Below are positions 10,054-18,947 of a DNA stretch of 48,128 nucleotides, in pieces (within the stretch, counting starts at the first letter, position 1; every line of letters starts with the position of its first letter). The stretch is from Phytophthora sp. 'mugwort' (taxonomy: Eukaryota > Oomycota > Peronosporomycetes > Peronosporales > Peronosporaceae). Where the stretch lies: positions 1 to 48,128 of the forward strand of contig JAUCEF010000091.1 in assembly GCA_033558025.1 (NCBI GenBank), written 5' to 3'. Position numbers and translations under genes: made by a program. Under the pieces are notes generated by a model. The model did no database searches. It had not been told where the DNA came from and was given only the letters and a program-made list of their open reading frames with translations.

Positions 10054-10884
10054 ATGGGTCAAAAAATTATACCAATTAGTTTAAGATTAAATAAAAAAAA
10101 AAATTGGGATTCCCAATGGATTGTTAATAATAATGAGTATTCTAATTTATTGCATTTTGATTTAGAAATTAAAAAATATTTTCAAAATATTTTTAATTAT
10201 AAAAATTTAAAATTAATAGATATAAATATAGTAAAAACATCAAATAATATAAATATATATGTTTATATTCAAAAAAATGCAAAAAAATATTATAAATTAT
10301 CTTATAATCAAATTATTAAATATTTAAATATATATTATATTAATAATAATATTAAATTATTTATCAAAAATGTCCAATTTTTTGAATTAATTAAATTACG
10401 AAAAAATTTAAAAAGAATTTTTGATAAAATAAGAAAAAATAATCGAATTAATAAAAATGTTAAAAAAATGATTTATAATTTTAGTTATGCTTTTTATACT
10501 AAAAATATAAATATTATAACTTTTTATATTAAACAAACATTAGAAAAAAAAAAAACACATAAAAAATTTATTAATAATATTGATAATATGCTTCAAGAAT
10601 TTTTTAAAATATTTTCTAATTTTATTGGTTATCGTTTACAATTTAAAGGTCGTTTAAATAAATCAAAACGTAAAAAAAAACTAATTTTTCAAAAAGGAAA
10701 AATACCATTAAATACTTTAGAATATGATATTAAATATCATTTTAATGAATTTAAAACACCATCGGGTATTTGTAGTATTAAATTATGGATTTTTTTTAAA
10801 CCACTAAAAACTACATTAAATTCTAAATTTTTAAAAAAACAAAGAATTAAAAATACTAATTATGTTATTTCCAAAAAAAACTAA
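10054..10884 (+). CDS. rps3: Small-subunit ribosomal protein uS3
   Basis: This is a 276-residue basic protein starting MGQKIIPISLRLNKKKNWDSQW, the typical uS3 N-terminus (GQKxxPxxxRLG). The middle is low-complexity and diverged, as in many mitochondrial uS3. The C-terminal domain is recognised from GYRLQFKGRLNKSKRKKKL and FNEFKTPSGICSIKLWIFF (GRLxGxxRA and TxxGxxGIKVWI equivalents). The last 23 nt overlap rpl16. Confidence 0.92.
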   Translation: MGQKIIPISLRLNKKKNWDSQWIVNNNEYSNLLHFDLEIKKYFQNIFNYKNLKLIDINIVKTSNNINIYVYIQKNAKKYYKLSYNQIIKYLNIYYINNNIKLFIKNVQFFELIKLRKNLKRIFDKIRKNNRINKNVKKMIYNFSYAFYTKNINIITFYIKQTLEKKKTHKKFINNIDNMLQEFFKIFSNFIGYRLQFKGRLNKSKRKKKLIFQKGKIPLNTLEYDIKYHFNEFKTPSGICSIKLWIFFKPLKTTLNSKFLKKQRIKNTNYVISKKN

Positions 10885-11266
10885 ATATAAAAAACAATTT
10901 AAAAGTAAACTTACAGGTAAAACAACAAAAGGTAATAATATTGTTTATGGTAAATATGCTATTAAAGTTTTAAAAGAAACACGTTTAACATCAAGACAAA
11001 TAGAAGCAACTCGTCGAATAATTATTCGAAAAATGAAACGATTAGGATTTCTTTGGATTCGTGTTTTTCCAGATACACCTGTAACAGCAAAACCTACAGA
11101 AAATCGTATGGGTAAAGGAAAAGGTGCTGTTTCTTTTTGGGTTGCTAAAGTTAAAAAAGGTCAAATTTTATATGAAATTAGCGGTATTTCATTAGAAAAT
11201 GCAAAAAAAGTTTTAAAAGCGGGTTCTAATAAATTGCCGGTTAAAACAAAATTTATTTATAAATAA
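10862..11266 (+). CDS. rpl16: Large-subunit ribosomal protein uL16
   Basis: This is a 134-residue protein starting MLFPKKTKYKKQFK, the standard uL16 opening, continuing with TSRQIEATRRIIIRKMKR, TAKPTENRMGKGKGAVSFWVA and a C-terminal ISLENAKKVLKAGSNKLPVKTKF. All signature regions are intact. It begins inside the rps3 3' end, which implies translational coupling, and is followed by a tRNA with a CAU anticodon. Confidence 0.97.
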   Translation: MLFPKKTKYKKQFKSKLTGKTTKGNNIVYGKYAIKVLKETRLTSRQIEATRRIIIRKMKRLGFLWIRVFPDTPVTAKPTENRMGKGKGAVSFWVAKVKKGQILYEISGISLENAKKVLKAGSNKLPVKTKFIYK

Positions 11267-11268
11267 TT

Positions 11269-11342
11269 AGGCTTATAGTTTAATTGGTTAGAGCATACCG
11301 CTCATAACGGTATAGTTGTAGGTTCAAATCCTACTAGGCCTA
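11269..11342 (+). tRNA. tRNA with CAU anticodon (Ile-lysidine or Met)
   Basis: The acceptor AGGCTTA/TAGGCCT pairs with one mismatch-like G-U, the anticodon stem is TACCG/CGGTA around CTCATAA, and the T arm is GTAGG-TTCAAAT-CCTAC. It is one of three CAU tRNAs in the window (also 18677 and 18854). By exclusion and its strong CG anticodon stem it could be tRNA-Ile decoding AUA after lysidine modification, but sequence alone does not settle Met against Ile. Confidence 0.85.
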
Positions 11343-11363
11343 ATTAAAAAATTTTTATTTTAA

Positions 11364-12032
11364 ATGAAAAAATTAAAAAAACAAAAAACAAATAATTTAT
11401 CAAATTATCAACAATTTTTAAAAAATAATTATTTAAAAAAAAAAAAATTTAAATTAAAAAATATTTTATTTGAAAATCCAATTTTATTTAATAATTTAAA
11501 TTTAGAATCTTATGTAATTGAATTTAATAATTATGAAAACATTTATTTACCTTTTACTTTAATAAAAATAGATAAAATTTCAACAATTGCTATAAAATAT
11601 GAAAATATTATATTATTTAATTATGATTTAACTTATAATATATTACATCAATTTAATAAAATAATGCTTCAAAATATTTTAATAAAAAAAAATAATTCAA
11701 TAAAAGGTCGTTTACTTGGTGGAAATTGGAATAATAAAAAAATTTTTATTTCAATTTTAGGATTTATTTTTTCTATAAAACCTATTAATTTAAATAATGC
11801 TTTAAATTATAAAAAAAAATTTTATTTTAATAAATATAATAAAAAAGGTTTCTATAAAAGAAGAATTAATTCAACACGTTTAATTAATTGTTATAAATTA
11901 AAATATTTAAATTTTAAAGTTAATAATTTAAATATATTTAAAAAATCAAAAAAAGAATTTTCAAGACTTTCTTATATTCAAACTATTATTCAAAATCAAA
12001 AAATAAAAAATAATAATTTTAAAATAAAATAA
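11364..12032 (+). CDS. Hypothetical protein, possible S1-domain ribosomal protein (rps1-like)
   Basis: This is a 222-residue, very Lys/Asn-rich protein in the ribosomal-protein block between rpl16-trn(CAU) and atp8. The only recognisable part is about residues 112-140: IKGRLLGGNWNNKKIFISIL followed by GFIFSIKP. This has the spacing and pattern of the S1 RNA-binding fold in mitochondrial Rps1 (xVKGxxLxxxKGGYxVxIxGxxAFLP). The C-terminus is basic. Mitochondrial rps1 is known from jakobids and some plants. If this is right, it would be a diverged uS1/bS1m; otherwise it is a conserved ORF of unknown function. The S1 reading is inference from one motif. Confidence 0.55.
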   Translation: MKKLKKQKTNNLSNYQQFLKNNYLKKKKFKLKNILFENPILFNNLNLESYVIEFNNYENIYLPFTLIKIDKISTIAIKYENIILFNYDLTYNILHQFNKIMLQNILIKKNNSIKGRLLGGNWNNKKIFISILGFIFSIKPINLNNALNYKKKFYFNKYNKKGFYKRRINSTRLINCYKLKYLNFKVNNLNIFKKSKKEFSRLSYIQTIIQNQKIKNNNFKIK

Positions 12033-12093
12033 AAATAAAAGTGTTCTTTCAAGAAAAATATATGTTGAAGAAATAAAAATTTATTATAAAATT

Positions 12094-12486
12094 ATGCCAC
12101 AATTCGATCAATTTTCATTTTTTAATCAAGTTTCTTGGTTTTTATTTTTTTTTTTTAATTTTTATTTTTTTATTACTTATTTTTTTTTACCTAAAATTTG
12201 TTATAATTTAAAATTTAGAAAAAAAAAAATAATTTTTGATAATAAAAAAAAAAATCAAATTAATTTTGAAAAAAATAATATTATTTATTTTTTTAATAAT
12301 TCTTATAAAACTTTTTGTTTTAATTTTGAGTTATTTATAACAAAAAAATTATCTATTTATAAAAAAAATCAAAATATTAAAATACAAAAAACTTCAATTT
12401 TTAATAAAATATTAAAACAAAAAATTAATTATATTTTAAATAAAAAATTTTTATTATTAAATAAAATTTTTATAAGAATTAATTAA
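12094..12486 (+). CDS. atp8: ATP synthase subunit 8
   Basis: This is a 130-residue protein with the diagnostic start MPQFDQFSFFNQVSWFLFF (MPQLD...Q.FW motif), one transmembrane helix near residues 14-35, and a basic, Lys/Asn-rich matrix-facing tail. ATP8 (ymf19 in older protist annotations) is a stator-side subunit of the F1FO ATP synthase membrane sector. Only the N-terminal motif is conserved in this family, and that motif is clear here. Confidence 0.92.
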   Translation: MPQFDQFSFFNQVSWFLFFFFNFYFFITYFFLPKICYNLKFRKKKIIFDNKKKNQINFEKNNIIYFFNNSYKTFCFNFELFITKKLSIYKKNQNIKIQKTSIFNKILKQKINYILNKKFLLLNKIFIRIN

Positions 12487-12496
12487 TTTTTTAAAT

Positions 12497-12569
12497 AAGT
12501 GTATAGCTCAGCTGGTAGAGCACCGGACTTTTAATCTGATGGTCTTGGGTTCAAATCCCAATACACTTA
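12497..12569 (+). tRNA. trnK(uuu): tRNA-Lys(UUU)
   Basis: The acceptor is AAGTGTA/TACACTT, the anticodon loop is CTTTTAA (UUU), and the T arm is TTGGG-TTCAAAT-CCCAA. It separates atp8 from trnA. Confidence 0.95.
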
Positions 12570-12571
12570 TT

Positions 12572-12644
12572 GGGGATATATTTCAACTGGTAGAAAGTAT
12601 GTTTTGCAAATATAATGTTATCGGTTCGAATCCGATTATCTCCA
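12572..12644 (+). tRNA. trnA(ugc): tRNA-Ala(UGC)
   Basis: The acceptor GGGGATA/TATCTCC has one G-U, the anticodon loop TTTGCAA gives UGC, and the T arm is ATCGG-TTCGAAT-CCGAT. It lies immediately after trnK. The anticodon stem is A-U rich and rather weak. Confidence 0.9.
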
Positions 12645-12670
12645 TATTTATCTTTCTTAAATATAATTTT

Positions 12671-12970
12671 ATGCAAAAAAAAATTAAAAAAAATATTAAA
12701 CAACGTAATTTATTTAAAAATTTTGAAAAAAATAGATTAACTTTAAAAATTCTTTCAAAAAATTTAAATATTGAAAAAAATTTAAGATGGAAATTACAAC
12801 AAAAGTGGTTTTTTTTCCATCAAAATTCATCAATTACTAGAATTAAAAATGTGTGTGTTTTAACTGGACGTTCTAAAAGTATTTATCGTTTATTTAAAAT
12901 ATCCAGAATCCAATTACGTAAATTAGCATCAAAAGGGTTTTTACCCGGTATTTCTAAATATAGTTGGTAA
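12671..12970 (+). CDS. rps14: Small-subunit ribosomal protein uS14
   Basis: This is a 99-residue protein from ATG at 12671; the longer open frame upstream runs through the two tRNAs and is not coding. The C-terminal signature is clear: RIKNVCVLTGRSKSIYRLF then ISRIQLRKLASKGFLPGISKYSW (CxxTGRxRxxxRxFxLSRxxxRxxAxxGxLPGxxKxSW). It begins the run rps14-rps8-rpl6-rps2-rps4, a reduced spc operon. Confidence 0.96.
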   Translation: MQKKIKKNIKQRNLFKNFEKNRLTLKILSKNLNIEKNLRWKLQQKWFFFHQNSSITRIKNVCVLTGRSKSIYRLFKISRIQLRKLASKGFLPGISKYSW

Positions 12971-12977
12971 TTTAATT

Positions 12978-13358
12978 ATGATTATAACAGATACTCTTTC
13001 CAATTTATTTTCAAAAATAAAAAATGGTTATTTAGTAAAAAAATCAAAAATAGTACAACAAAAATCAAAACAAAGTATAAATATTTTAAATATCTTAATT
13101 AAAGAAGGTTTTATAAAAAGTTATAAGATAAATTCCAAAAATCAATTAGAGATTTATTTAAAATATAGAAAAAATAAAGCAGTTATTACTGAAATAAAAC
13201 GTTTATCAAAACCGGGAAAACGTTTATATATTGCTAATAAGGATTTATATAAAAAAAAAACAGGATTTTATATTCTTTCAACATCTATTGGTATTTTAAC
13301 AGATTTACAAGCTAAAAAATTAAATGTTGGTGGTGAATTGATTTGTAAAATTATTTAA
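12978..13358 (+). CDS. rps8: Small-subunit ribosomal protein uS8
   Basis: This is a 126-residue protein with the N-terminal DTLSNLFSKIKNGY (DxLxxIxNA equivalent), central ITEIKRLSKPGKRLYI, and C-terminal FYILSTSIGILTDLQAKKLN ending GGELICKII, which matches the uS8 signature. It is 7 nt after rps14 and 6 nt before rpl6. Confidence 0.96.
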   Translation: MIITDTLSNLFSKIKNGYLVKKSKIVQQKSKQSINILNILIKEGFIKSYKINSKNQLEIYLKYRKNKAVITEIKRLSKPGKRLYIANKDLYKKKTGFYILSTSIGILTDLQAKKLNVGGELICKII

Positions 13359-13364
13359 AAAATT

Positions 13365-13970
13365 ATGATAAAAATAATAAAAAAAAATGTTAAATTAAAA
13401 AATAAAAATTTTTTTAAAAGTTCTTTAGGAAATATTAATTTATTTTTTATTGATAAAACTTTTATTTTTCCAACAGATTTAAAAATTTATAGTAATAATA
13501 AAATAATTTTTTTTGAAACATCTTTAGGTTTATTATCTTTAACAATAATTAATGATTTATATTTTTTTATAAAAAAAAATAAATTATTAATTATTGTTAA
13601 TAAAAATAAAAAAAAAAAAAGTATTTTAAATTTATACAATAAATTAATAAAAATAAAAATAAAAGGTGTTTTACAAGGTTTTAAAATTAATTTAATATTA
13701 AAAGGTATAGGTTTTAAAGCTTTTATTGAAAATAATACTTTAATTTTAAAATTAGGTTTTAGTCATAATATTAGAATTCCAATTCCATTAAATATTGAAA
13801 TTATTAATCAAACAAATACTTTAATTTTTAGTAGTATCGATTATATTTTTTTACATCAATTTGTACATTATATTAAAAATCATAAAAAACCTGAACCATA
13901 TAAAGGAAAAGGTTTATTATTAAAAAATGAAAAAATTTTACAAAAAGAGGGAAAAAAAAGTAAAAAATAA
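13365..13970 (+). CDS. rpl6: Large-subunit ribosomal protein uL6
   Basis: This is a 201-residue protein, diverged in its N-terminal half. The C-terminal half has GVLQGFKINLILKGIGFKAF, the second alpha/beta repeat of uL6, and the diagnostic KKPEPYKGKGLLLKNEKI (PEPYKGKGI). The order rps8-rpl6 is the ancestral spc arrangement. Confidence 0.94.
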   Translation: MIKIIKKNVKLKNKNFFKSSLGNINLFFIDKTFIFPTDLKIYSNNKIIFFETSLGLLSLTIINDLYFFIKKNKLLIIVNKNKKKKSILNLYNKLIKIKIKGVLQGFKINLILKGIGFKAFIENNTLILKLGFSHNIRIPIPLNIEIINQTNTLIFSSIDYIFLHQFVHYIKNHKKPEPYKGKGLLLKNEKILQKEGKKSKK

Positions 13971-13976
13971 TTAAAT

Positions 13977-14570
13977 ATGATACAAAAAAAAAAAAAAAAA
14001 CATAATAATATTTTATTAAATTTATTATTTAAATCAAAAAATATGTATGGAGAATCTTTAATAGATACAAATAAAGAATTATTATCTTTTATATTTGGAA
14101 GTAGACATGATTATACTATAATTAATTTAAAAAATGTTTCATTTTTTTTAAAACGTATATTTAATTTAACTAAAATTATATTAAAAAAAAATGAAAAAAT
14201 TTTAATAATAGGGAATGATAATGAAATTAAATTTTTATTAACTACATCTTTTATAAAAAAAAATCCAAATATCATTTTTTTTACAAAAGAATGGGTAAAT
14301 GGTTTAATTACTAATAAAATTATGAATACAACATTTAATAAGATAATTAATTATTTATTAAAAGAAAATGAAATTAAATTAATTTTAGTTATAAAAAGTT
14401 CTGTAAAAGATACTTTTTTAAATCAAGAACTTTCTGTTTTAAAAATTCCTACTATTTCATTAGTAAATACAAGTCAAACTATACAAAATATTAATTATCC
14501 TGTAGTAATGAATTCTAAAAATATTCAATCAATATATACTTTAATGTATTTATTACGTAAAATATTTTAA
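13977..14570 (+). CDS. rps2: Small-subunit ribosomal protein uS2
   Basis: This is a 197-residue protein with SFIFGSRHDYTIINLKNVSF near residue 37, matching the uS2 pattern of HIINLxxT, then FFTKEWVNGLITN (xWxxGxLTN) and KIPTISLVNTSQ (IPxIxxxDTN, with Asn for Asp). It is somewhat shorter than bacterial uS2, as in other stramenopile mitochondria. Confidence 0.93.
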   Translation: MIQKKKKKHNNILLNLLFKSKNMYGESLIDTNKELLSFIFGSRHDYTIINLKNVSFFLKRIFNLTKIILKKNEKILIIGNDNEIKFLLTTSFIKKNPNIIFFTKEWVNGLITNKIMNTTFNKIINYLLKENEIKLILVIKSSVKDTFLNQELSVLKIPTISLVNTSQTIQNINYPVVMNSKNIQSIYTLMYLLRKIF

Positions 14571-14578
14571 TAAATAAG

Positions 14579-15039
14579 ATGAATAAATTAAGACCGAGAA
14601 ATAAAATATGTTTTCAAAATAATAGGAACATACATAAAAATTTAAACTTATTAAAATTAAAATCAAAAAAATGGAATTTATTTAAAAAAAAATTAAGATA
14701 TCGAAAAGAAATAAAACCTGAAAAACGTAAAAAATTTTTTCAAAAAAGATTATTTGAAAAACAACAATTTCGGAATTTTTATGGATGTATTCATGAATAT
14801 CAATTAAAAAATTTATTTCAAAAATTATTAAAAAAAATAATAAAATAAATATCTTTAAAAAATTTGTAATTTTATTAGAAAGTCGCTTAGATATAAATCT
14901 TGTAAGATTAAAATTAGTTAAAACTATTTTTCAAGCAAAACAATTAATTAATCATAAAAAAATTAAGGTTAATAATAAAATTATAAGTAAATCTAATTTT
15001 ATATTACATAAAGGTGATATTATTCATATTATTAAATAA
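14579..15039 (+). CDS. rps4: Small-subunit ribosomal protein uS4 (one-base frameshift in assembly)
   Basis: The N-terminal half from ATG 14579 (MNKLRPRNKICFQNNRNI, then basic, with EKQQFRNFYGCIHEYQLKNL) stops at 14848. Downstream, a second frame to 15039 encodes VILLESRLDINLVRLKLV, FQAKQLINHKKIKVNNKII and LHKGDIIHI, which is the S4 RNA-binding domain. Adding one A to the eight-A run at about 14830-14837 joins the halves in frame. The break is therefore probably a homopolymer consensus error. It ends 2 nt before the next start. Confidence 0.9.
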
Positions 15040-15041
15040 AT

Positions 15042-15795
15042 ATGCAAAAGGATAATAAAAATTTTCAAAGAAATAAAAATTCTCAAAAAAACGAGGGTTT
15101 TCAAAAAAATAGAAATTCTCAAAAAAACGAAGGTTTTCAAAAAAATAGAAATTTTCAAAAAAATAAAAATTCTCAAAAAACGAAGATTTTCAAAGAACTA
15201 GAAATTTTCAAAAAAACGAAGATTTTCAAAGAACTAGAAATTTTCAAAAAAATGAAGGTTTTCAAAGAACTAGAAATTTCAAAAAAAATGAAGGTTTTCA
15301 AAAAAATAGAAATTTTCAAAAAAATGAAGGTTTTCAAAAAAAATAGAAATTTTCAAAAAAATGAAGGTTTTCAAAAAAATAGAAATTTTCAAAAAAATAG
15401 AAATTTTCAAAAAAATGAAGGTTTTCAAAAAAATAGAAATTTTCAAAAAAATGAAGGTTTTCAAAGAACTAGAAATTTTCAAAAAAAATAATAGTTTGAA
15501 AGGAGATAAAAAATTTTATAAACAGCATTTTAATCAAGAAAAGAATAAATATTCTTCTTCTTATAAACGTTATAATAAATATCCTTATCAAAAAAATAAC
15601 AAATATTCTTATAAAAATAATATTTATTATATTTTAGGTGAAAAAAAACCATCAAAACCTTTAATAACTTCTTATTTACATAGAAATAAAAAAATAAAAA
15701 CAGGTATGTTTTTTAAAGAACCTTCTTATAAAACAATTTTATATCCTTTTCATTTAAATTTAAAATTAATTAATGAATATTTGAAAAAAAAATAA
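15042..15795 (+). CDS. Hypothetical protein with 12-residue Asn/Gln/Lys repeats (frameshifts in A runs)
   Basis: After a short leader, a 36-bp unit encoding roughly NEGFQKNRNFQK is repeated about eleven times (15060-15490). A unique basic, Tyr-rich C-terminal segment of about 100 residues follows (YILGEKKPSKPLITSYLHRN, then FKEPSYKTILYPFHLNLKL). Repeat units differ by A-run length (6, 7 or 8): two losses near 15175 and 15213 and two gains near 15340 and 15482 cancel, so the true gene is probably one continuous frame of about 250 residues. It follows rps4 by 2 nt and precedes rnl. I do not recognise the family; the basic tail would fit a mitoribosomal or RNA-binding protein. Confidence 0.6.
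15060..15490 (+). repeat. 36-bp tandem coding repeat
   Basis: The unit combines TTTTCAAAAAAATGAAGG and TTTTCAAAAAAATAGAAA half-units of 18 bp each. Variants (CTAGAA, CGAAGA) are shared by neighbouring units, a sign of recent slippage or unequal exchange within the array. Confidence 0.85.
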
Positions 15796-15799
15796 AAAT

Positions 15800-15821
15800 T
15801 TAAACCATTTATATGGTTTAA
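15800..15821 (+). terminator. Hairpin between the repeat ORF and rnl
   Basis: TTAAACCAT / ATGGTTTAA form a perfect 9-bp stem with a 4-nt loop, 5 nt after the ORF stop and just before the rnl 5' end. It may be a processing signal separating the protein transcript from the LSU rRNA. Confidence 0.5.
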
Positions 15822-17420
15822 GTATAAATAATAATAAAAGCATTAAGTGGATGCCTTGGCATTAATTTGATTTTTAGGACGTAAAAAATGCGAAAAGTTT
15901 TATTAAATAATATTTTATTTTGAAATAAAAATTTCCTAAAGAAAACTTTTTTTTTGTGAAAATTTTAAAAACAGTGAATTGAAATATCTAAGTAACTGTT
16001 AAAAAAATCAAACGAGATTCCGTTAGTAATGACGAGTGAAAATGGAAATTAGGTTTATAAAAATAAAAAAATATTTGAAAAATTTTGAAAAATTTACTTA
16101 AAAAGGTGAAAGTCCTGTAGAATAATAATTGTTTTTATAATAGTAAAAAGGGTTATGTGTAAGCCTTTTTGAATATTGGGGAACCACCCTCAAAACCTTT
16201 TAAAAATTAATGATCGATAGTGGACAAGTACTGTAAAGGAAAGGTGAAAAAGAACTTTTGAGTTTGAAATAATTCTGAAACTTAATGTTAACAATCAATT
16301 GAAACTTTTTTAAAAAGTAACAGTGTACCTTTTGCATAATGGGCCAGCAAGTTTATTTTTATAGCAAGCTTAATTTAATAAAGTAGGCGTAGATAAATCA
16401 AGTTTTAAAAAGCTTTTTAGTTATATAAATAAGACCCGAAACTGAGTGATCTAACCATGAACAGATTGAAAAATAGGTAAAACTATTTGAAGGATCGAAC
16501 TCACATATGTGGCAAAATATGGAGATGATTTGTGGTTAGGAGTGAAAGGCTAATCAAACTCAGAGATAGCTGGTTTTCCGCGAAATCTATTGAAGTAGAG
16601 CATTTAAAATCTTTTTTTGGGGTAGAGCACTCATTGAGCTAGGGGGTGTAAAAACTTACTGAATTCTTGGAAACTCCGAATACAAAAAAAAGTAATTTAA
16701 ATAGACAGACATTAGGCGCTAAGGTCTTTTGTCAAAAGGGAAACAGCCCAGATTGATCGCTAAGGTCTCTAAATAATATTCTAAGTGAAAAAGGAAGTGA
16801 AAAAATGATTACAACCCATAGGTAGGCTTGGAAGCAGCCATCCTTTAAAGAAAGCGTAATAGCTCATTGGTCTAGTTTTTTTGCGCCTAAAATGTATCGA
16901 GACTTAAGAAATTTACCGAAGCGGCAAGTTTTATTTTTAATAAAACGGTAGCGGAACATTCTGTATGTTAATAAAGATATATTGTGAAATATGTTGAAGA
17001 TATCAGAAAAGAAAATGCTGGCATTAGTAACAAAAAATAACGAATATAAATCGTTATCACACGTAAATCCAAGGGTTTCTATGTTAAGATGTATTACATA
17101 GAGTGAAACGGCCCCTAAGAAAGATTTGACGAAAGCAGATTTTGATGGGATAATTTTTAAATTAAATTTTTTTAAAAAAGTGACAAAAATTTTTAATTTT
17201 TCAGGAAATAGCTTTTTTAATTAAAAACCGTACCCTAAACCGACACAGGTGGATAGGTCGAGTAGACTAAGGTGAATGAGAGAACTATATTGAAGGAACT
17301 CGGCAAAATGACTTTGTAACTTCGGGATAAAAAGTACCTAATTATTTTTAATAATTAGGTGTCACAAAATAGGGGGTTGCGACTGTTTAATAAAAACTTA
17401 GGACTCTGCTAAATGGTAAC

Positions 17421-17458
<38 letters not shown>

Positions 17459-17516
17459 ATTAAAAGGAAATGTTTGCGCATTAAATGGAAGTCCCAGTAA
17501 ACGGCGGCCGTAACTC

Positions 17517-17573
<57 letters not shown>

Positions 17574-18008
17574 TGTAACGACATCCCCGCTGTCTCCAAT
17601 ATAGACTCAGTGAATTTGAATTATCCGTGAAGATGCGGATTTTCTATAGTTAGACGGAAAGACCCCGTGAACCTTTACTACATCTTTATATTGTTATTTT
17701 ATCTAATATGTGTAGTATAAGTGGTAATCTTTTAAACCTTTACGCTAGTAAATTGTATAGATATTCTTGAAATACCACTCTTATTAAAATAAATAACTAA
17801 TATTTTTTAAATAGACATTGTATGGTTGGTAGTTTGACTGGGCGGTCACCTCCTAAAGAGTAACGGAGGTGTACAAAGGTAAGCTCAAATTGGATAATAT
17901 TATCAATTGTAGAGCATAATGGTAAAAGCTTGCTTGACTGTAAGATAGACATATCAAACAGGGACGAAAGTCGGTCATAGTGATCCGATAATTCTTTGTG
18001 GAAAGATT

Positions 18009-18051
<43 letters not shown>

Positions 18052-18129
18052 GACTCCTAAGAGCTCCTATCGACGGAGTCGTTTGGCACCTCGATGTCGA
18101 CTCATCACATCCTGGAGCTGAAGAAGGTT

Positions 18130-18169
<40 letters not shown>

Positions 18170-18470
18170 TTGGGTTTAGAACGTCGTGAGACAGTTTGGT
18201 TCCTATCTTCTATAGATATTTTGAAAAATGCAAGAATCTAACTCTAGTACGAGAGGACCGAGAAGGGTAAATCTCTGGTGTATCGGTTGTTGAGAGGCAT
18301 AGCCGAGTAGCTAAATTTATTTTGGATAATTACTGAAAGCATCTAAGTAAGAAACCATTCTTAAAAATTTTTCATATAAAAACTGTAAAAGATGATTACA
18401 TTAATAGGTTTTAAGTATAAGTATTGTAAAATATTTAGCTTAAAAATACTAAAAGTTTTAAAAATTAAAA
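15822..18470 (+). rRNA. rnl: Large-subunit ribosomal RNA
   Basis: The 5' end is recognised by AAGTGGATGCCTTGGCATT near 15845. Domain V contains GACGGTCCTAAGGTAGCGAA at 17518, the peptidyl-transferase region around 18050-18200 (TCGATGTCGACTCATC), and the sarcin-ricin loop CTAGTACGAGAGGACCG near 18244. No introns or internal breaks are evident. Ends are estimated to within about 20 nt from the flanking hairpin and trnN. It is bacterial in plan, about 2.65 kb. Confidence 0.95.
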
Positions 18471-18479
18471 TATAATTAT

Positions 18480-18551
18480 TTCTTTGTAGCTCAACGGTAG
18501 AGCAAATGGCTGTTAACCATTAGGTTGTAGGTTCAAATCCTATCAAAGAAG
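18480..18551 (+). tRNA. trnN(guu): tRNA-Asn(GUU)
   Basis: The acceptor is TTCTTTG/CAAAGAA, the anticodon loop is CTGTTAA (GUU), and the T arm is GTAGG-TTCAAAT-CCTAT. Confidence 0.95.
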
Positions 18552-18563
18552 TTTTATATTTTA

Positions 18564-18652
18564 GGTCGAATAGCCAAGTCAGGTTTAAGGCAGTAGTTTG
18601 CTAAACTATCAGTTAATTTATTAACTCGTGGGTTCAAATCCCACTTCGACTT
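18564..18652 (+). tRNA. trnS(gcu): tRNA-Ser(GCU)
   Basis: Class II tRNA with acceptor GGTCGAA/TTCGACT, anticodon loop TTGCTAA (GCU), a long variable arm built on AGTTAATTTATTAACT, and T arm GTGGG-TTCAAAT-CCCAC. Confidence 0.95.
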
Positions 18653-18676
18653 ATTTTATTAATAAAGTATTAATAA

Positions 18677-18748
18677 GATGATGTAGTTTAATGGTAGAGC
18701 GTGGGAATCATAATCCTAATGTTGTAGGTTCAAATCCTACCATCATTA
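18677..18748 (+). tRNA. trnM(cau): tRNA-Met(CAU), probable elongator
   Basis: The acceptor GATGATG/CATCATT has one G-U, the anticodon loop is ATCATAA (CAU), and the T arm is GTAGG-TTCAAAT-CCTAC. The elongator role is by exclusion among the three CAU tRNAs. Confidence 0.85.
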
Positions 18749-18760
18749 ATTATCTTTAAA

Positions 18761-18835
18761 CGGAAGGTAGCATAGTCTGGCTAATGCGTCTGTTTTGGGA
18801 ACAGAAGATCAAAGGTTCAAATCCTTTTCTTCCGA
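18761..18835 (+). tRNA. trnP(ugg): tRNA-Pro(UGG)
   Basis: The acceptor CGGAAGG/TCTTCCG has one G-U, and the anticodon loop TTTGGGA gives UGG. Confidence 0.94.
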
Positions 18836-18853
18836 AAAAGGAAGAAAATATAA

Positions 18854-18925
18854 GATGAGATAGAGTAATAGGTAACTTATCAGGCTCATAATCTGAAGAT
18901 GTAGGTTCAAATCCTACTCTCATCA
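18854..18925 (+). tRNA. trnfM(cau): tRNA-fMet(CAU), probable initiator
   Basis: The acceptor is GATGAGA/TCTCATC, the anticodon stem-loop is TCAGG-CTCATAA-TCTGA, and the T arm is GTAGG-TTCAAAT-CCTAC. The D-arm and anticodon segment (GAGTAATAGGTAACTTATCAG) resembles bacterial initiator tRNAs more than the other two CAU tRNAs do. Confidence 0.83.
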
Positions 18926-18947
18926 TTTTAAAATTAATATATAATTT

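Noticed and set aside
12539..12670. N-terminal extension of rps14
   Set aside because: It would translate trnK and trnA; the ATG at 12671 gives the normal protein.
15279..15482. Minus-strand frame across the repeat ORF
   Set aside because: It reads only the complement of the 36-bp repeats, giving a Phe/Leu/Ser low-complexity string.
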